The notes under the pieces were generated by a model. That model had not been told where the DNA came from. It was given only the letters and a program-made list of their open reading frames with translations, and made no database searches. 64,000 bases of DNA from Daphnia carinata (lineage: Eukaryota > Arthropoda > Branchiopoda > Diplostraca > Daphniidae), in contig NC_081334.1 of assembly GCF_022539665.2 (NCBI RefSeq), positions 7,658,424 through 7,722,423 on the forward strand, written 5' to 3'. The first letter of the stretch is position 1. Each line of letters opens with the position of its first letter. Both the position numbers and the translations under genes were made by a program. This document shows positions 46,260 through 58,055 of the stretch, in pieces.

Positions 46260-49200
46260 ATGACTTTCCACCTGGATAACTGCAATAGTAGTCCAATACA
46301 CGGTGGCAGGTGCTGCGACATTGGTGGGCGACCGTTACATCATTTTCATCAGTCTAAGCAGCCGTTGCAACCATATCCCATTGTGTTCATCGCGTTCAGT
46401 CTCCTGCTCTTCGCCATCGCGTCCGCACAGCCTCCGACAGCCGGTAAGTTTGACGCTCGCCGTCCAACACTTTGACGGCAGTTGCCCTGTGTCGTACAAT
46501 CGAATTTGTGAAGTTTGCGTGCGAAAACGCAAGCATCCTTTTCAAGCCAAGCAGCCTACCATTTACGAACTTGATATTCTGAAGCAACAAAAAAAAACTT
46601 GCAAAATTTATTGCAACGATGAATAAGAGGCTCTATGAAAATCATTTTTTTTTTTTTTTTTTTCAAAACGAAGCTTGTAAAATTCAATAATGGCTTCCTT
46701 TTTTTTTTTCGTTTGAATACTTAGCAAAACTCCTGTTTCTTATTCGTTTTGTGCGATACTCTCGAAAATGGGGAGGGGTTCATTGATTCTGCAATAACAA
46801 TCGAATGCACGTCGACGTCCCGCTTTGGCAAAAAAAAAAAAAAAAAAAAAAAAAGTTTGAGAACAAGATTGGATTGCCCTTTACTTGTACGCTACTCGTT
46901 GTACATTCAGATCATGATTTTGGGTACACACAAAAAAAAAGAGGCCATGCCTTGCAGCGTAATATTTATTACTTTGTGAATAACGATCGTATATATATAT
47001 ATATATATTTTGTTTTGTTTTCTTATTTCATTATGTGTCGTCATGAAAAGGTTTTGCGAAACAGGAGGTGATTGAAGACGGACAGTCTTTGGCGATGAAG
47101 AACGACGGATGGCAGTTATTGGCCGGCGACGTGGAGCCGGAGCGGGGGAGTAGTCGATTACCATCTGACATGGTTGATACGGTCGGACCAGTAACTGACG
47201 CTCGACGGACTCGACAAATAGCATCAACGACGAAAGGACAACAACTGCGAAGACGAGGTCGTCAAACAGCGCCAGTCGTGTCATCAAGTCGCAGCGAGCA
47301 GGCCGATGTAATTTCACAAAAGAGAGAAATAAGAATGGAGAAGGGTTATTTCATCACAAAGAATAGATATATATACATGGAGGGAGAGAGAGAGAGAGAG
47401 AGAGACAATTGGCAAAGGGATATACGACCAAACAACAACCGAATTGGCCCTCCCCCCTCGTCGTTTTCGGTCAATGGCTTTTGCTTGGGGTCATCTGTAT
47501 TCGATATTGTCCGCTTTTACTAGCATTCTTACAAAAGGGGTTGAATGTTTTCTTTCTTTTTTTTTTTTTTGAATATCGACCAGCTAGACGGGCATATTTT
47601 ATATTTATGTAATTTACCCTTATTTTATTTTTCTTTTGTTTCTTTTTTTTTTTCTTGTATTGGAAAAGATTGGGACGATAATGTTGGATGCCAAGTACCC
47701 TTTAGCGGGTTTTGACGACCATAACTTTGACGATAGCAGAGGCATCGGTGCGTTAAGTGCGTTGGACGAGTCGGAAATTGGCCGACGGTTGGCAGCCGGA
47801 TCGTTGCAGGATGCGACGACAGCCGCTGCGCATTTTGCGAGTAAAGACGAAACAAGCGAATCAGAAGCGGCTTTCTCCGGTGCGCTGGAAACCAACGTGA
47901 CAGCCAGTCTGGGACAAACGGCATTTCTACGATGTCGCCTCAAAAATTCACAGCATCAAGTAAATATATATATATATATATATACATCTCTTCTTCAATC
48001 GCTTTTCTTCCGTATGAAATGAATTTTCAAAGGACGGCCAAGGGGGGGGGTGGGGGGATACGGGGAAGTAGCTCTCACACGAAACTTGTTAACATCACCC
48101 ACCACCATAGTTGTACAGGTAGAGATTACGAACAACCGCTCCCCCCACCCCCATTTTTTTTTTTAAACCTTTCTTGGATTTCAAACGGTACATTTCTTTT
48201 TATTGATGATTCAAGAGAGAAACGTCATCAAAGGAAATGAATATGTTTGACTGTCGTGTGTGTGTGTGTGTGTGTGAAACGTGGGCGTTTGGGAAGAGAT
48301 CGAATGTGCGCCACGATTTCGCACTCCAACAACCGCTAAAAGGAAACTTATCTTGTCTTGATTCCGACAGCTTTACTTTGATACCGAAAAAAGAAACGAA
48401 CAACAAAAACAACAAAAAGAGAGAGGGGGGGGGGGGGAGCAGAAGTTTTGCCGGAGAAACGACATCGATTACGTCCGGGCCAATTAAAGCAGTCGAACAG
48501 GAAATCGTTACGTTTCGCATATAAGTCCCCGTCGTTGCAGTGGATTAGCAAAAAAAAAAAAAATAAATGAATAAATAAAATAATAATAATAATTCCATCT
48601 TTTTCTGTGTTGCCAGATTTAAAAAATCCATTCGGCAGTTCTCGAGATCTTTCGCGTCGCTAAGAAATTCAATATCTCATTAGTTAAAGCGCAGGCGGGA
48701 AAGGCGAAATATTGCGGAACTTCATTCAAAACATTGGGGATTTTTTTTTTTTTTTGTTTGCTTGCGTGAAACGGTTAGATGGGAATGTCAAAAGTCAACT
48801 GCTTTTATTTTTCACCTGCTCGACGTAAAAAAAAAAAAAAAAATTTTATTAAAGCTTCGATTGTTTCAATTTTTCTCCGTTGGGGACAACTTGCCGGGCA
48901 GATTAAACTGAGGAAGAACTGTGCGTCTTTGCGCAAACATGGCGTCTTTGCGATTAGATTAAAGAGTACACGCTGTTTGTTTTGCTTTCTCCCCTTCGTC
49001 TCGTTAATGAAAAATGAAATTTTATTTCATTTTCTCGCGTCTTACGTTTCGTTTGGTAATATTGCGTGAGTGCCCGCAGAGCATTTCGTCCTGCGCTGTA
49101 TAAAAGCCTAAAAAAAAAAATACTCTTGACAAGATGTTTGCCCGGGTGTAAGTGTGCGTGTAAAGAACCACCGTCGGGGAAAAGCGGATCTCTCTGTTGG

Positions 49201-49854
49201 ATGTTGGCCGACCTCGAAAAAGATAAAGACTTTATCGATCAGATTGGCCCCCGCTTGTATTTATGGAGGCCTCCACTCTTGAAAAAAAAAAAAAGAAAAA
49301 TTTTTTAAATAAAAAAAAGTTTGCCGTAAGATTGCACGAGACTAAAGCAAGATTTAGGCCAAGAACTGTTTGATAGTTAATCGAGTTATGTCTCCTATCT
49401 AATCCGATTTCGATTGCTTTCGAAGCGCGCCGGGAGAAGCTCGTAAGTTTTCTGAAATAATGAATGCGCGTGCCATAATTTTTGTCATCGGTCAGAATAG
49501 CACATCCTCAATCCACCCCCCGTTTGGCTAAAACTTCGAAACAATGTTTCGATTTAAACCGAATTGCTTGGGGGATTAATTAAACGTGTGTTCTCGGGAA
49601 AACTCACGTGCACGTTCGTGAGTGGCCTCGTTGTCACCTGTTAATAAAATAAGACGCGGAAGTAAAGTTCCTACCTATTTTCTCGTTTCGATGTCGGAGT
49701 CTATTTTGCAAATCCAACTCGCGTTAGCCAAAAAAGAAAAATTGAGGGGAGGGGGGGGGGTTGTCGTCTGCGTGCGTAATGAACGGTGTGTTGTTGTCGC
49801 CAAGTTGCGTAACGCACAGAAAGCAATATGACGGCAAGCGGCTCGTCGTTTGCG

Positions 49855-49892
<38 letters not shown>

Positions 49893-52800
49893 TTAAATGA
49901 TGGCCTTGTCATATGGTCTAGATCGCACCATCAATCCACCTGTGTTTGCCACTCTTTGCTGCTGTTTACACGAAAGCAAAAAAAAAAAAAAAAAAAAAAC
50001 GAATCAAATAGAAGAGGGGGACGGAAAACAAAAAATTCTTTTTTCTTTCTAGCCTTTGAACGTTAGACGCACTCGAATGTCTCGCAGGAAACTCTTCCTG
50101 CGACAGATGCAGACATTTTCGTTCGTCATCCAAAAACGGTTTTTTTTTTTCTTTTGTATTTTGTTGTTGTCGTCATTTTTTTTTAGGTTCATTTATTTAA
50201 AAAAAAAATCCCGCCGTCATGAAGAGATATTCGTTCCATATCTCGGGAAGTTTATCGATTCGAAAACGTGTTTTCGCTAAAAACGCGAGTTGTGTATATG
50301 CACTAAAATTCAAATCGTGTGCACGCGCTTTTATCTCTTTGTCCGCTGGATTTGCACGAAAGTTCCCGTTGCTTTTATTTATTTCACACGCAAAACATCC
50401 AAACTGAACTCATTTTTTTTTTTTTCTTCTTTCCCTTTCTTGGAACTGGTTGATTTCAGGTGACTTGGATTCGCATCAGAGATTGGCATATCCTGACCTC
50501 AGGTGTGTTGACTTACACGGCCGACGCCCGATTTCGCGTCAAGCACAGCGAAACCGAGGCCTCCGAATGGACGTTGGAAATCAAATTTCTACAGAAACGA
50601 GACGAAGGCACTTACTATTGTCAGGTAGATTACATTTTATATTCCCGAACAATTTTTTAACTCCCGAACAACAAAGCACTAAAATTGAGTTGCGTGCGCA
50701 TCCTCTGCTCGACGGCAAAAATCGCATTTACATAAATTGGCAATTCTTTTTTTTTTTTTTTACTGCGTAATGGGGGAAAGAAGTGATTAGATTTTCAGTT
50801 GCAAAGAAAAGAGATCTATTCGAAGTGCAGCAAATTGGGTGGGGGGGGGGGGAAGGCATTCAAACGTGCAAAAGAAAAACACACAGTGGCTCTTTATGTT
50901 TTTCTTGGGATAATTATCGCTGACACAAGTTTCGGCCCTAGAAAAAAAAAAAAATAATAATAAAAAAGAGTTCTTTTGTTTTACTTGGCTAATGTAAAAT
51001 GCAATCAAATTATGTCGGTCATTACGTTGCCGGGCTGGTGTAGTCATGTCACTTTACGTACATGAAACGCTTAACAGAAAAAAAGAACACTGTCTTCTTC
51101 AAAAACCGCCATTCCTGCGGGAAATTGTGCAGATACCGACGAGAACGGGCGCCGTGGTGCACGCCTTCCACTTGCACGTCGCCAGTCCGCAGGCCGTCAT
51201 CCTCGGAGGCCAAGTCTCCCACGTCGACATCCTCACGCCGTCGCTGACTCTCGTCTGCATCGTTGACAATGTAAATGTGTACATAACCTTAAAAAAAAAT
51301 GGTAATAATAATAAGGACAGAGATCTTTGATACCGACAACTTGAGGCAGTTGTTAAGACGATGGGGGGGCCCCGCCCTAATTAAAATCACATGATCGCAT
51401 CGCCACGCCATTTTTTTTTTTTTTATTTGAATGTTCGCCATCAAACGCTGCAACAGCTGTTTTTATGTATCATGGCGGCCGAGCTTTCCTTTTTATTTTA
51501 TTGTTTTTAAATTTTCATTAGCGAAGAGCTCGTCCCATAATGTTTTTAGCTATTAATGTATTCATTCCTGTACCACCGTAGAACGTAGGTGGAGCTATAT
51601 GGAGAGGCTTCACGTTTAATAGGTCTATCTCCATGCAGATGGAGCTGTCGTTTTGCTTTCTCTAAGCTGTTTGAAACCCCCTCTTTAGCTATTCCCCGTG
51701 TTTCAAGGGGATAACGTACACGTCCATAACGACGATGCATAGGGAAGAAGTGATGAGTGCTGTTAGCCGTTTATCATCGGGACTATATTCAGCTATCGTT
51801 CATCGTGTGGGGGAAGGGGGGGGGGGTTTCGTGTGGAAGATAACCCTTAAGCCCGAACCCGTCCGTACAGCTTTGGCATTGTATATTTATTATCTATCAC
51901 ATTCATTGTGTATAGTATAGATATATATATATATATACGTTCGCGTATTTGAGATAAGCTATATTCTAGATCCAGGGCAAGGAGTATAACGTGTAACATG
52001 CCATGGAAATGGGGACTAGGTTTTCTTTTTTTTTTCTTGTTGCTCAGTGAGAACACAGAAATGTTCCAGTTCTGTAGCGAATTCCCATTAAAGGCACCGG
52101 AATTCCTTATTAAGACGGTCTTCGTTTGTAGATATATAGGTTCGCGTTCGATGAAAGTCTTTGTAGAACAAAAAGGTACGATGTAGATACAGAAAACAAA
52201 AGACGAGTTTCTATCAGCGTCCATCATGATAAGCCCCAGTCGTAAAACAAGGCAAATGTCTTTTCAGAGTCTTTTGCAAACGTTGTCCAACCACTTTTGA
52301 AAGACTAAGTAGTCATCGATATTTTTCTTAATTCACTTAAAACAAAACAAACAAAAAAAGTCAGGCTGCCAAAATCATTTTCACCTTGGCAAACATTTGA
52401 TTTACAATTTGTTTTTCAAAATCGATGTCAAGTTGTTTTGTTTGCTCGGCTTTTAGCATATCGATGATCTTGGCCTCCACTTGGCTATTCTCATTTGTTT
52501 TCTTCTGGTTTACCATCGATATGAAGTACCCACAAAAAAGGTTCTAGTTGTCGGCCTCTTTTTTTTTTTTTTTTTTTTTCTATTTTACCCACAACCAAAA
52601 TAGATTTAAAAAAAAAAAAGACAAACAGCTTAAAAAACGAGAATTTTTAGAATCTAAAAATTGAATTCAAACTTCCCTCCTATTTAAATTTAAAAAAATA
52701 AAAAAAAAAAACGAGAAAGGAAAAAACAAATGGAGAGGCCGAGTTTCGAATCTCACGCCAATTATACTGCGGTTAGTTTGCTGTGCGCAACATACTATAG

Positions 52801-55405
52801 CTACCCCCAACTGTTTTACGAGTTATACCCAATTGTTAAAAAAAAAAAAAAAAAAAGGGAAACGGGACATCTCCTCCCACTCGTTCCAGGACCATCGTAC
52901 TAACAATCGCAAGGAACAATATCAAAACACAGACACAAAAAAAAAAAAAAAAAATTTCTTCTTTTATTTTTTTCATGTTCTGTTAGACCACCCTGTTTCT
53001 TGAAAGGCTAATTTATGTCAATGACATTTTTTTTTTTTTTTTTTTTTCTTTCCTTTCTCTCGTGCTGGTTTCTACCATTGAATGGGGGAGTTATACTTTG
53101 AAAAGCATCTCTCACGGTTTGTTTTCAATTCTGAACGAAAAATAATAAGCCCATGGAAAATAAAAAACGCGATTTTTTTTTTGTTTTTTTTTTGGAAGAG
53201 CAACTCTTTTTATTTTATTTTTTTGCACGAAATCTTTGACGTTAACGCTTCGCTAGATATCGTACCAGACCGAACGCTTTAAAAAAAAAAAAATACGGAT
53301 CAATATTATTCAATAGTTGGGCAAAAGAAAACCAATAAAAATATCACGCCCGCTTTATTTACGACTTTCTTTTATACATCCGTGTCTTTTGTCGAACCGC
53401 ATCAACAGCAAACAGTTTTTGGTAGCACCAAAAGTGGCCCTTCAAGTTGCACTTGAAAAGACCTTTTCGGAGGAGGCGGGGGGTACATCTTAAACGTTCA
53501 TATTTTTTCCCCCGTTTTCACGAACTCATCCACCACCACTTTCTTATGGGGTGGGTTTGTTTTTGATCTGATCATAGACAAATGGCGTTAAAGAGGCGCG
53601 GGGGGGGGGGGGGGTAAAGGAACGATTTGTACAGCCGGGAAGGTTTTTCTTTCGAGGCCGATCGGAAAAAAACAGTGGCGCAATAAAAAAAAAAAAAAAA
53701 AAGGTCTTGTGTGAACACGTTGACAGCTGACGTGAACGGATCTTTCAAAAGTGTGTTGACTTTAAGAAGTTTCTGTATGTTTTTCTGCCCGTCTCCTCCT
53801 ATTGGCTCGCTCTTTTTAAGCGGCTTTATTTGAACGAGGCACACGGCCGATTGAATTTGCTTTATAAACCTTTACGCCAATCTCATTTGGAAGGGCAATC
53901 CATTAACTTAAACCAATATTGCCCTTAAAAAAAAAAAAAAAAAATGATGTCTGCTAAAGCTCTTTATAAGTTTTTTTTTTTTTTTTTAAATATACTTAGT
54001 TACAATTCAATCATTTTTTTAAACATAAAAATGTGTTTCAACTTAGACACCGGATCCGCCCCAGGTGATTTTCTGGTATCACAATGGAACTTTGCTGAAA
54101 GACGGTAAATATCCGGAGTCTGGAGGCCCTGGAAGCTCGGGATTAATCAGCTCACACCTGACGCTGACACCGTCGAGGACTATGTCGATGCTGACGCTAC
54201 AGCATATCCAACACATCCATTCGGGCAACTACACGTGCCGGGCGCCCAATGCCGATCCCGACACGACGCAACTTTTCGTCACGCAACGTAACAAAAAAAA
54301 AAAAAAAAAAAAAAAAAAAATGCTTTTTTTCTTTCTTTCTTTTTTTTTGCACATTCTTAAAACAAAGACATAGCAACGTTTGTCTTTCTCTTTCTCTTTT
54401 TTTCTTCCGAGGAAAAAAACAAAACAAAACAAAAGAACTTGTGTAACTTTCACTATCGAGTGACCTTCGTCGACTTCGTATGGGGTCGTTGTTTGCAATC
54501 ACAAATTTTTTTTTTTTTGGGTTTCCACATTCTCATTGGCTATCGGCAGCGCAAAAAGGGCAGGCGCCAACAATCGAATCATTTGCATACGCCAAAATAG
54601 TCGTGTCCCCATCGCATATGGATGTAGAAACGTACGCGATTTCTCGGAGAATCGTTCAAACAACTCAATACGATTCCTCAATACGCACGCCAAAGAGCCC
54701 GGGTCGGCTCCAGCTGATTTCAATGTATACATTTGTTTGTTTCGTTCGTACGGAGCTTCTACCGTGATGATGCTACGGAGAAAAATACGTTGGATGTTAA
54801 TGGACTGTGTGTACATAGCCCCGCATGGGTTGTCCTTAACACCCCTGAGCAGCCATTACGACGATTGTGTACATAGAAAAAAAAAAACAAAAAAAAACAA
54901 CGTACACGTATATATATATATATATATAGTACGTTAGGAGAGAGAGAGTGATGGTCCTCACCCATCTTGGCCAGTTTTGCCCAGCTCCTTGCCGGCTTCC
55001 ATTTATTTCTTGTCAATAGAAACGACGTAGTTGGACGACGCCCCATCAATTGAAACTCACGTCGGTACAAGGTTTTTTTTTTTTTTTTCGCTACGCGTAC
55101 TATCTGGGCTATAGGATAGTTACAGAAAGAATAATTATGCGATGTCGTTCCAGAATAGAAAAAAATTTAAAAAGGGGGGAGGGTTGGATGGTTATCAGGA
55201 GAAAGGGCGGGGAAAAAAAAAATAAAAAATAGAGTTGATGACAATTTATTTTTTGTTTGTGTTTTGAATAGGTCACGAACAGGCGGCAGTGCATCGATCG
55301 AGTTGTGCGAGACGGCTGTCGTCGACGTCATGGATGATCGTGATCGCCGCCCTCATCGGTCATGTCTTGACGATCCGACGGAAACATCTCAAAGTAGTAG
55401 ACTAA
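46260..55405 (+). CDS. DPR-family cell-surface protein with two Ig domains
   Basis: Seven exons: 46260-46443, 47051-47307, 47669-47959, 50460-50624, 51133-51270, 54047-54287 and 55272-55405. Phases agree at every join and all introns are GT-AG; 469 residues. A hydrophobic signal segment (PIVFIAFSLLLFAIASA, about 40-56) follows a 39-residue polar N-terminus. Then comes a poorly conserved Arg/Ser- and Ala/Asp-rich linker to about 215. Ig1 has C236, W247 and C298 and carries the family signature VTWIRIRDWHILTSGVLTYT and DEGTYYCQIPTRTG. Ig2 has C341, W355 and C409. N-X-T sites are at N223, N358 and N406. A short hydrophobic helix (446-460) before RRKHLKVVD anchors the C-terminus. DPR proteins act on neurons and pair with DIP Ig proteins in synaptic partner choice. 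The ATG sits directly after an acceptor (TTATCGCAG), implying an upstream non-coding exon. Introns of 2.5 and 2.8 kb hold only repeats. Confidence 0.92.
46990..47008. repeat. (AT)n microsatellite in DPR-gene intron
   Basis: A pure TA run of 19 bases shortly upstream of the acceptor of the second coding exon. Similar short AT runs occur at about 47963-47984, 51919-51938, 54909-54927 and 62335-62350. Confidence 0.85.
47384..47405. repeat. (GA)n microsatellite in DPR-gene intron
   Basis: A GA run of about 22 bases within the intron at 47308-47668. The open frame of the preceding exon reads through it to give Arg/Glu repeats, but splicing at 47307 removes it. Confidence 0.85.
49859..49891. repeat. 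Poly-T tract (T33)
   Basis: Thirty-three consecutive T in the intron at 47960-50459, one of the longest homopolymers in the window. Confidence 0.9.
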
Positions 55406-57746
55406 TTCTATTTTTTTTTTTTTTTTGTTTTGTTTTGTTTTTGTTTTCAATCCCCCTCGTGAAGTAAAAAAAAAAAAAAAAAGGTGTAAACAAAATCAAT
55501 CTTCCTTCGTCTGCCAAAAATTCATCGGTGTACATATTATGTGTTTGTCACATTACAGTGTGTAATCATTGCAATCGAACCCCAAAAGTCTCTCTTCATA
55601 GTCTAGTCATTTTCGATTCAATTTTTTTGGTTTTTGTGTGTTAATGAAATGCTCCGTATTTGTCTTTGATTATTTATTGCCGTGCGAGGATACGTGCTGA
55701 ACATATACATAACATGATATTTATATACATATAAAAACAATGATGGCGACAATATATCATCCCTCCCCCTCAAGTGACGGTTTCAACTAGCTCTTGTCCG
55801 CCATCTTTCTTTTTTTGTTTTTTTTTGCCTTTTTTTAAATTCACACTGGCAACGTCTCCTCAGCTGAGATAGAACAGCGACAATGTGAAGGGCGCCCTTT
55901 ATCGGTCCAGTGGTCAATCCTTAGCCCATCGCTTGCAATGGGATTTCCGATTCTTTGTGTGTGTGTGTGTGTGTGTTGACCCATGTCACTTGTCAGACTG
56001 GATGTTTTGTCATCGGAAAAAGGGAAACTGATCCTTAATCTATTTCTTTTTTCAATGTCAATGGCTACTCCCCCGGACGTTGGGAAAAAAGCACGTTGTC
56101 GTTCTTTGTCTGCAATTCGATTTTCGACTATTATCAGGGTCCAAACACCAAAACACAATGTCTCGTGTCCAAATAAAAGAATAACGAAAGCTCAAACACA
56201 CACGACAGGAAATGACATGGAGAGAGCAGAGAAAAGTTCTCTACAAACTCCGGAAATCCACGCCTTTTGTTGCTGGCCTGTCTACGTGCACTTACAACAT
56301 CACCACACACACGCGGCCGAGGGACTCTCGTTCCGCATAACTCCCTCCCTTCTTTCTCCAAAGAATCTGTATCAGGAATCATCTGGAAAACCTTGCTAAC
56401 ATTTCTACTTGAAACTTTTAAAAGGTCAGTTGATTTAATAATATCGTGTTTTTTTTTTTTGTTTTTTTTTGTCTTCATTGAAAATTAAAGAGAAAATGAG
56501 GGTAAAAACAACATGGGGCTGGTTGAATCTACGCTGATGGGGTGCCATTTTGACGCCATCCTGTGCTGATTTGTCAATACAAGACGGCTGGACAACGATA
56601 CACGTCCACAAAAGAGAACATGTGGCTTGATAAAAAACAAACAGCGACAATGGGACAAACAACTTGACCGCAAACGTCGTTGACAACTCGTCTCACACGC
56701 CCCGGCTGTTGTTGACTTTCTTTTTCCATTTTCGTGGTTTTTCTTTCTGCTTGTTCTTCTTTCTTTTTTTATCCAGCTTCCATTTCCTTGCTTTTCAGCG
56801 CACATAGATTACGACACTTACTCGTCTTACATTTGCGATAAAGTGAAAGCATTACGCCCCGCCGTCGAAATCGACTCCACCAATGCAGACTGTAAGGCGA
56901 CGTGTAACAAGGCACAAAACAAGCAAAAATGACCGTCTGAATCAATACGCTGTTGCTGTACACGTTGACGTAGAACACAGCTGGCGTTACGTCATTAAGA
57001 CTTCTTTTTTTTTTTTTTTTTTTGTGGCAATCGGGTCCCGCCAGTTTGGCCATTTGACTGTCAGTCACCGCTGAGTTGTTCCCGTTTGTTTTTTTTTGTG
57101 TGTTCGTTTGGCTCAAATTTTCAAAACTTTATCATTTCGCTTGTTTTTATTGACTTATTTTTACGAAAGTAAAGTAGTTTAGCCTTTTTGGTTACTATAG
57201 TGGGAAAAATCATCGTTGTAATCATCCCCCCCCCCCCCCCACACACACAACAGGCTCCCCTTCTGGCTCACGATATTTTCAGTGCGGTTAGACGGACACC
57301 ACAGCTACACACACGTGTGTGTGTGTGTATGCGGCCAATGTGAGAAAAGAAGTTCGGGAATTTACTATACCGCTTTGTTGAATTACCGGTCATCGTTCTC
57401 TAAGACCACTCGCGCAATATGCGCCCTCCTGCTCCGACAGGGTGGACACCCTCAGAGCACCAAACCAAATAAGAACGCCAAACAATTCTGTTTTTTTCTG
57501 GTTTTTATTGCAACTTCCTGTGTGTGTGTGTGTGTGTGTGTTAGGAAATTTCAGTAGCAAACTATCGCTTCTCTGTTTTGGAAGAAATCTCGTCAGTCGG
57601 TTGGCGGCCGTTGGACTGTTCCGTCCCGTTCAGTTTTGATTCTCTTCTTCTTTAAAAAAAAAAAAAAAAGAGAACATTTGTTATGTCGAGTGCGTAGTTC
57701 CAGTGATGGTTTCCGTTCTTTTTTTTTTTTTTTCTGTTACCGGCAG
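55406..57746. other. Intergenic region after the DPR-family gene
   Basis: Starts with the 3' UTR of the Ig gene. A possible AATAAA is at 56172-56177, far from the stop. It contains GT microsatellites (about 55957-55976, 57311-57327, 57521-57541), a poly-C run near 57227-57240, and the perfect palindrome at 57308-57323. A TCAGTCGG element near 57591 may mark transcription start of the downstream gene. No coding frame is supported. Confidence 0.55.
57308..57323. repeat. 16-bp alternating purine-pyrimidine palindrome
   Basis: ACACACACGTGTGTGT is a perfect palindrome centred on an E-box-like CACGTG and followed by more GT repeats. It is suited to Z-DNA or cruciform formation, though it may simply be a microsatellite junction. 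Confidence 0.85.
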
Positions 57747-57846
57747 GAGAAAGTGTTGCACGCGATTCAATTAAATTTGTAACAAAAAATAAAAACAAAA
57801 AAAAAACAATTTCTAATTTTGCTTTTTCTCCGCCCTTGTGCCGGAA

Positions 57847-58055
57847 ATGAAACCCAGTGAGGTGGCCGCTGTCGCCCCCACGTCACCGATCCGAAAGTGC
57901 CGGCATGACGAGAGAGCGCCGCCGAGGACAACGCCCCAATCTTCCACCGATTACGACATACCGTGGCGTTCGTACACGGACGCTGAGCGCATTCACATTT
58001 TGACTGTCCTGCGTCGCGACGTGGAACTCCGTCAAATCGAACTGGAACGCGTACG
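57847..58055 (+). CDS. First coding exon of a putative Rab-effector (RabBD/Slp-homology-like) protein, incomplete
   Basis: An exon probably begins at the acceptor CGGCAG (57741-57746, after a long T tract). The ATG at 57847 opens a frame to a donor (GTACG/GTAGGA) at 58056, phase 2, about 69 residues. The N-terminal half is a basic, Pro/Ser/Thr-rich, disordered-looking stretch. The end reads SYTDAERIHILTVLRRDVEL followed by RQIELERVR. That matches the first helix of Rab-binding domains in the rabphilin, Slp/bitesize and melanophilin families (pattern: LT..ER..IL.VL.RD..LR..E..R). Such proteins link Rab GTPases on vesicles to exocytosis. I found no second exon (usually a continued helix and a FYVE-type zinc finger) in the window. 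It presumably lies across a large intron. The family call is inferred from a short motif; CG/GT as the exact donor is uncertain by a few bases. Confidence 0.55.

Noticed and set aside
52733-52770. A GTTTCGAATCTC B-box-like sequence suggesting a tRNA
   Set aside because: No A-box, acceptor stem or anticodon arm can be drawn around it.
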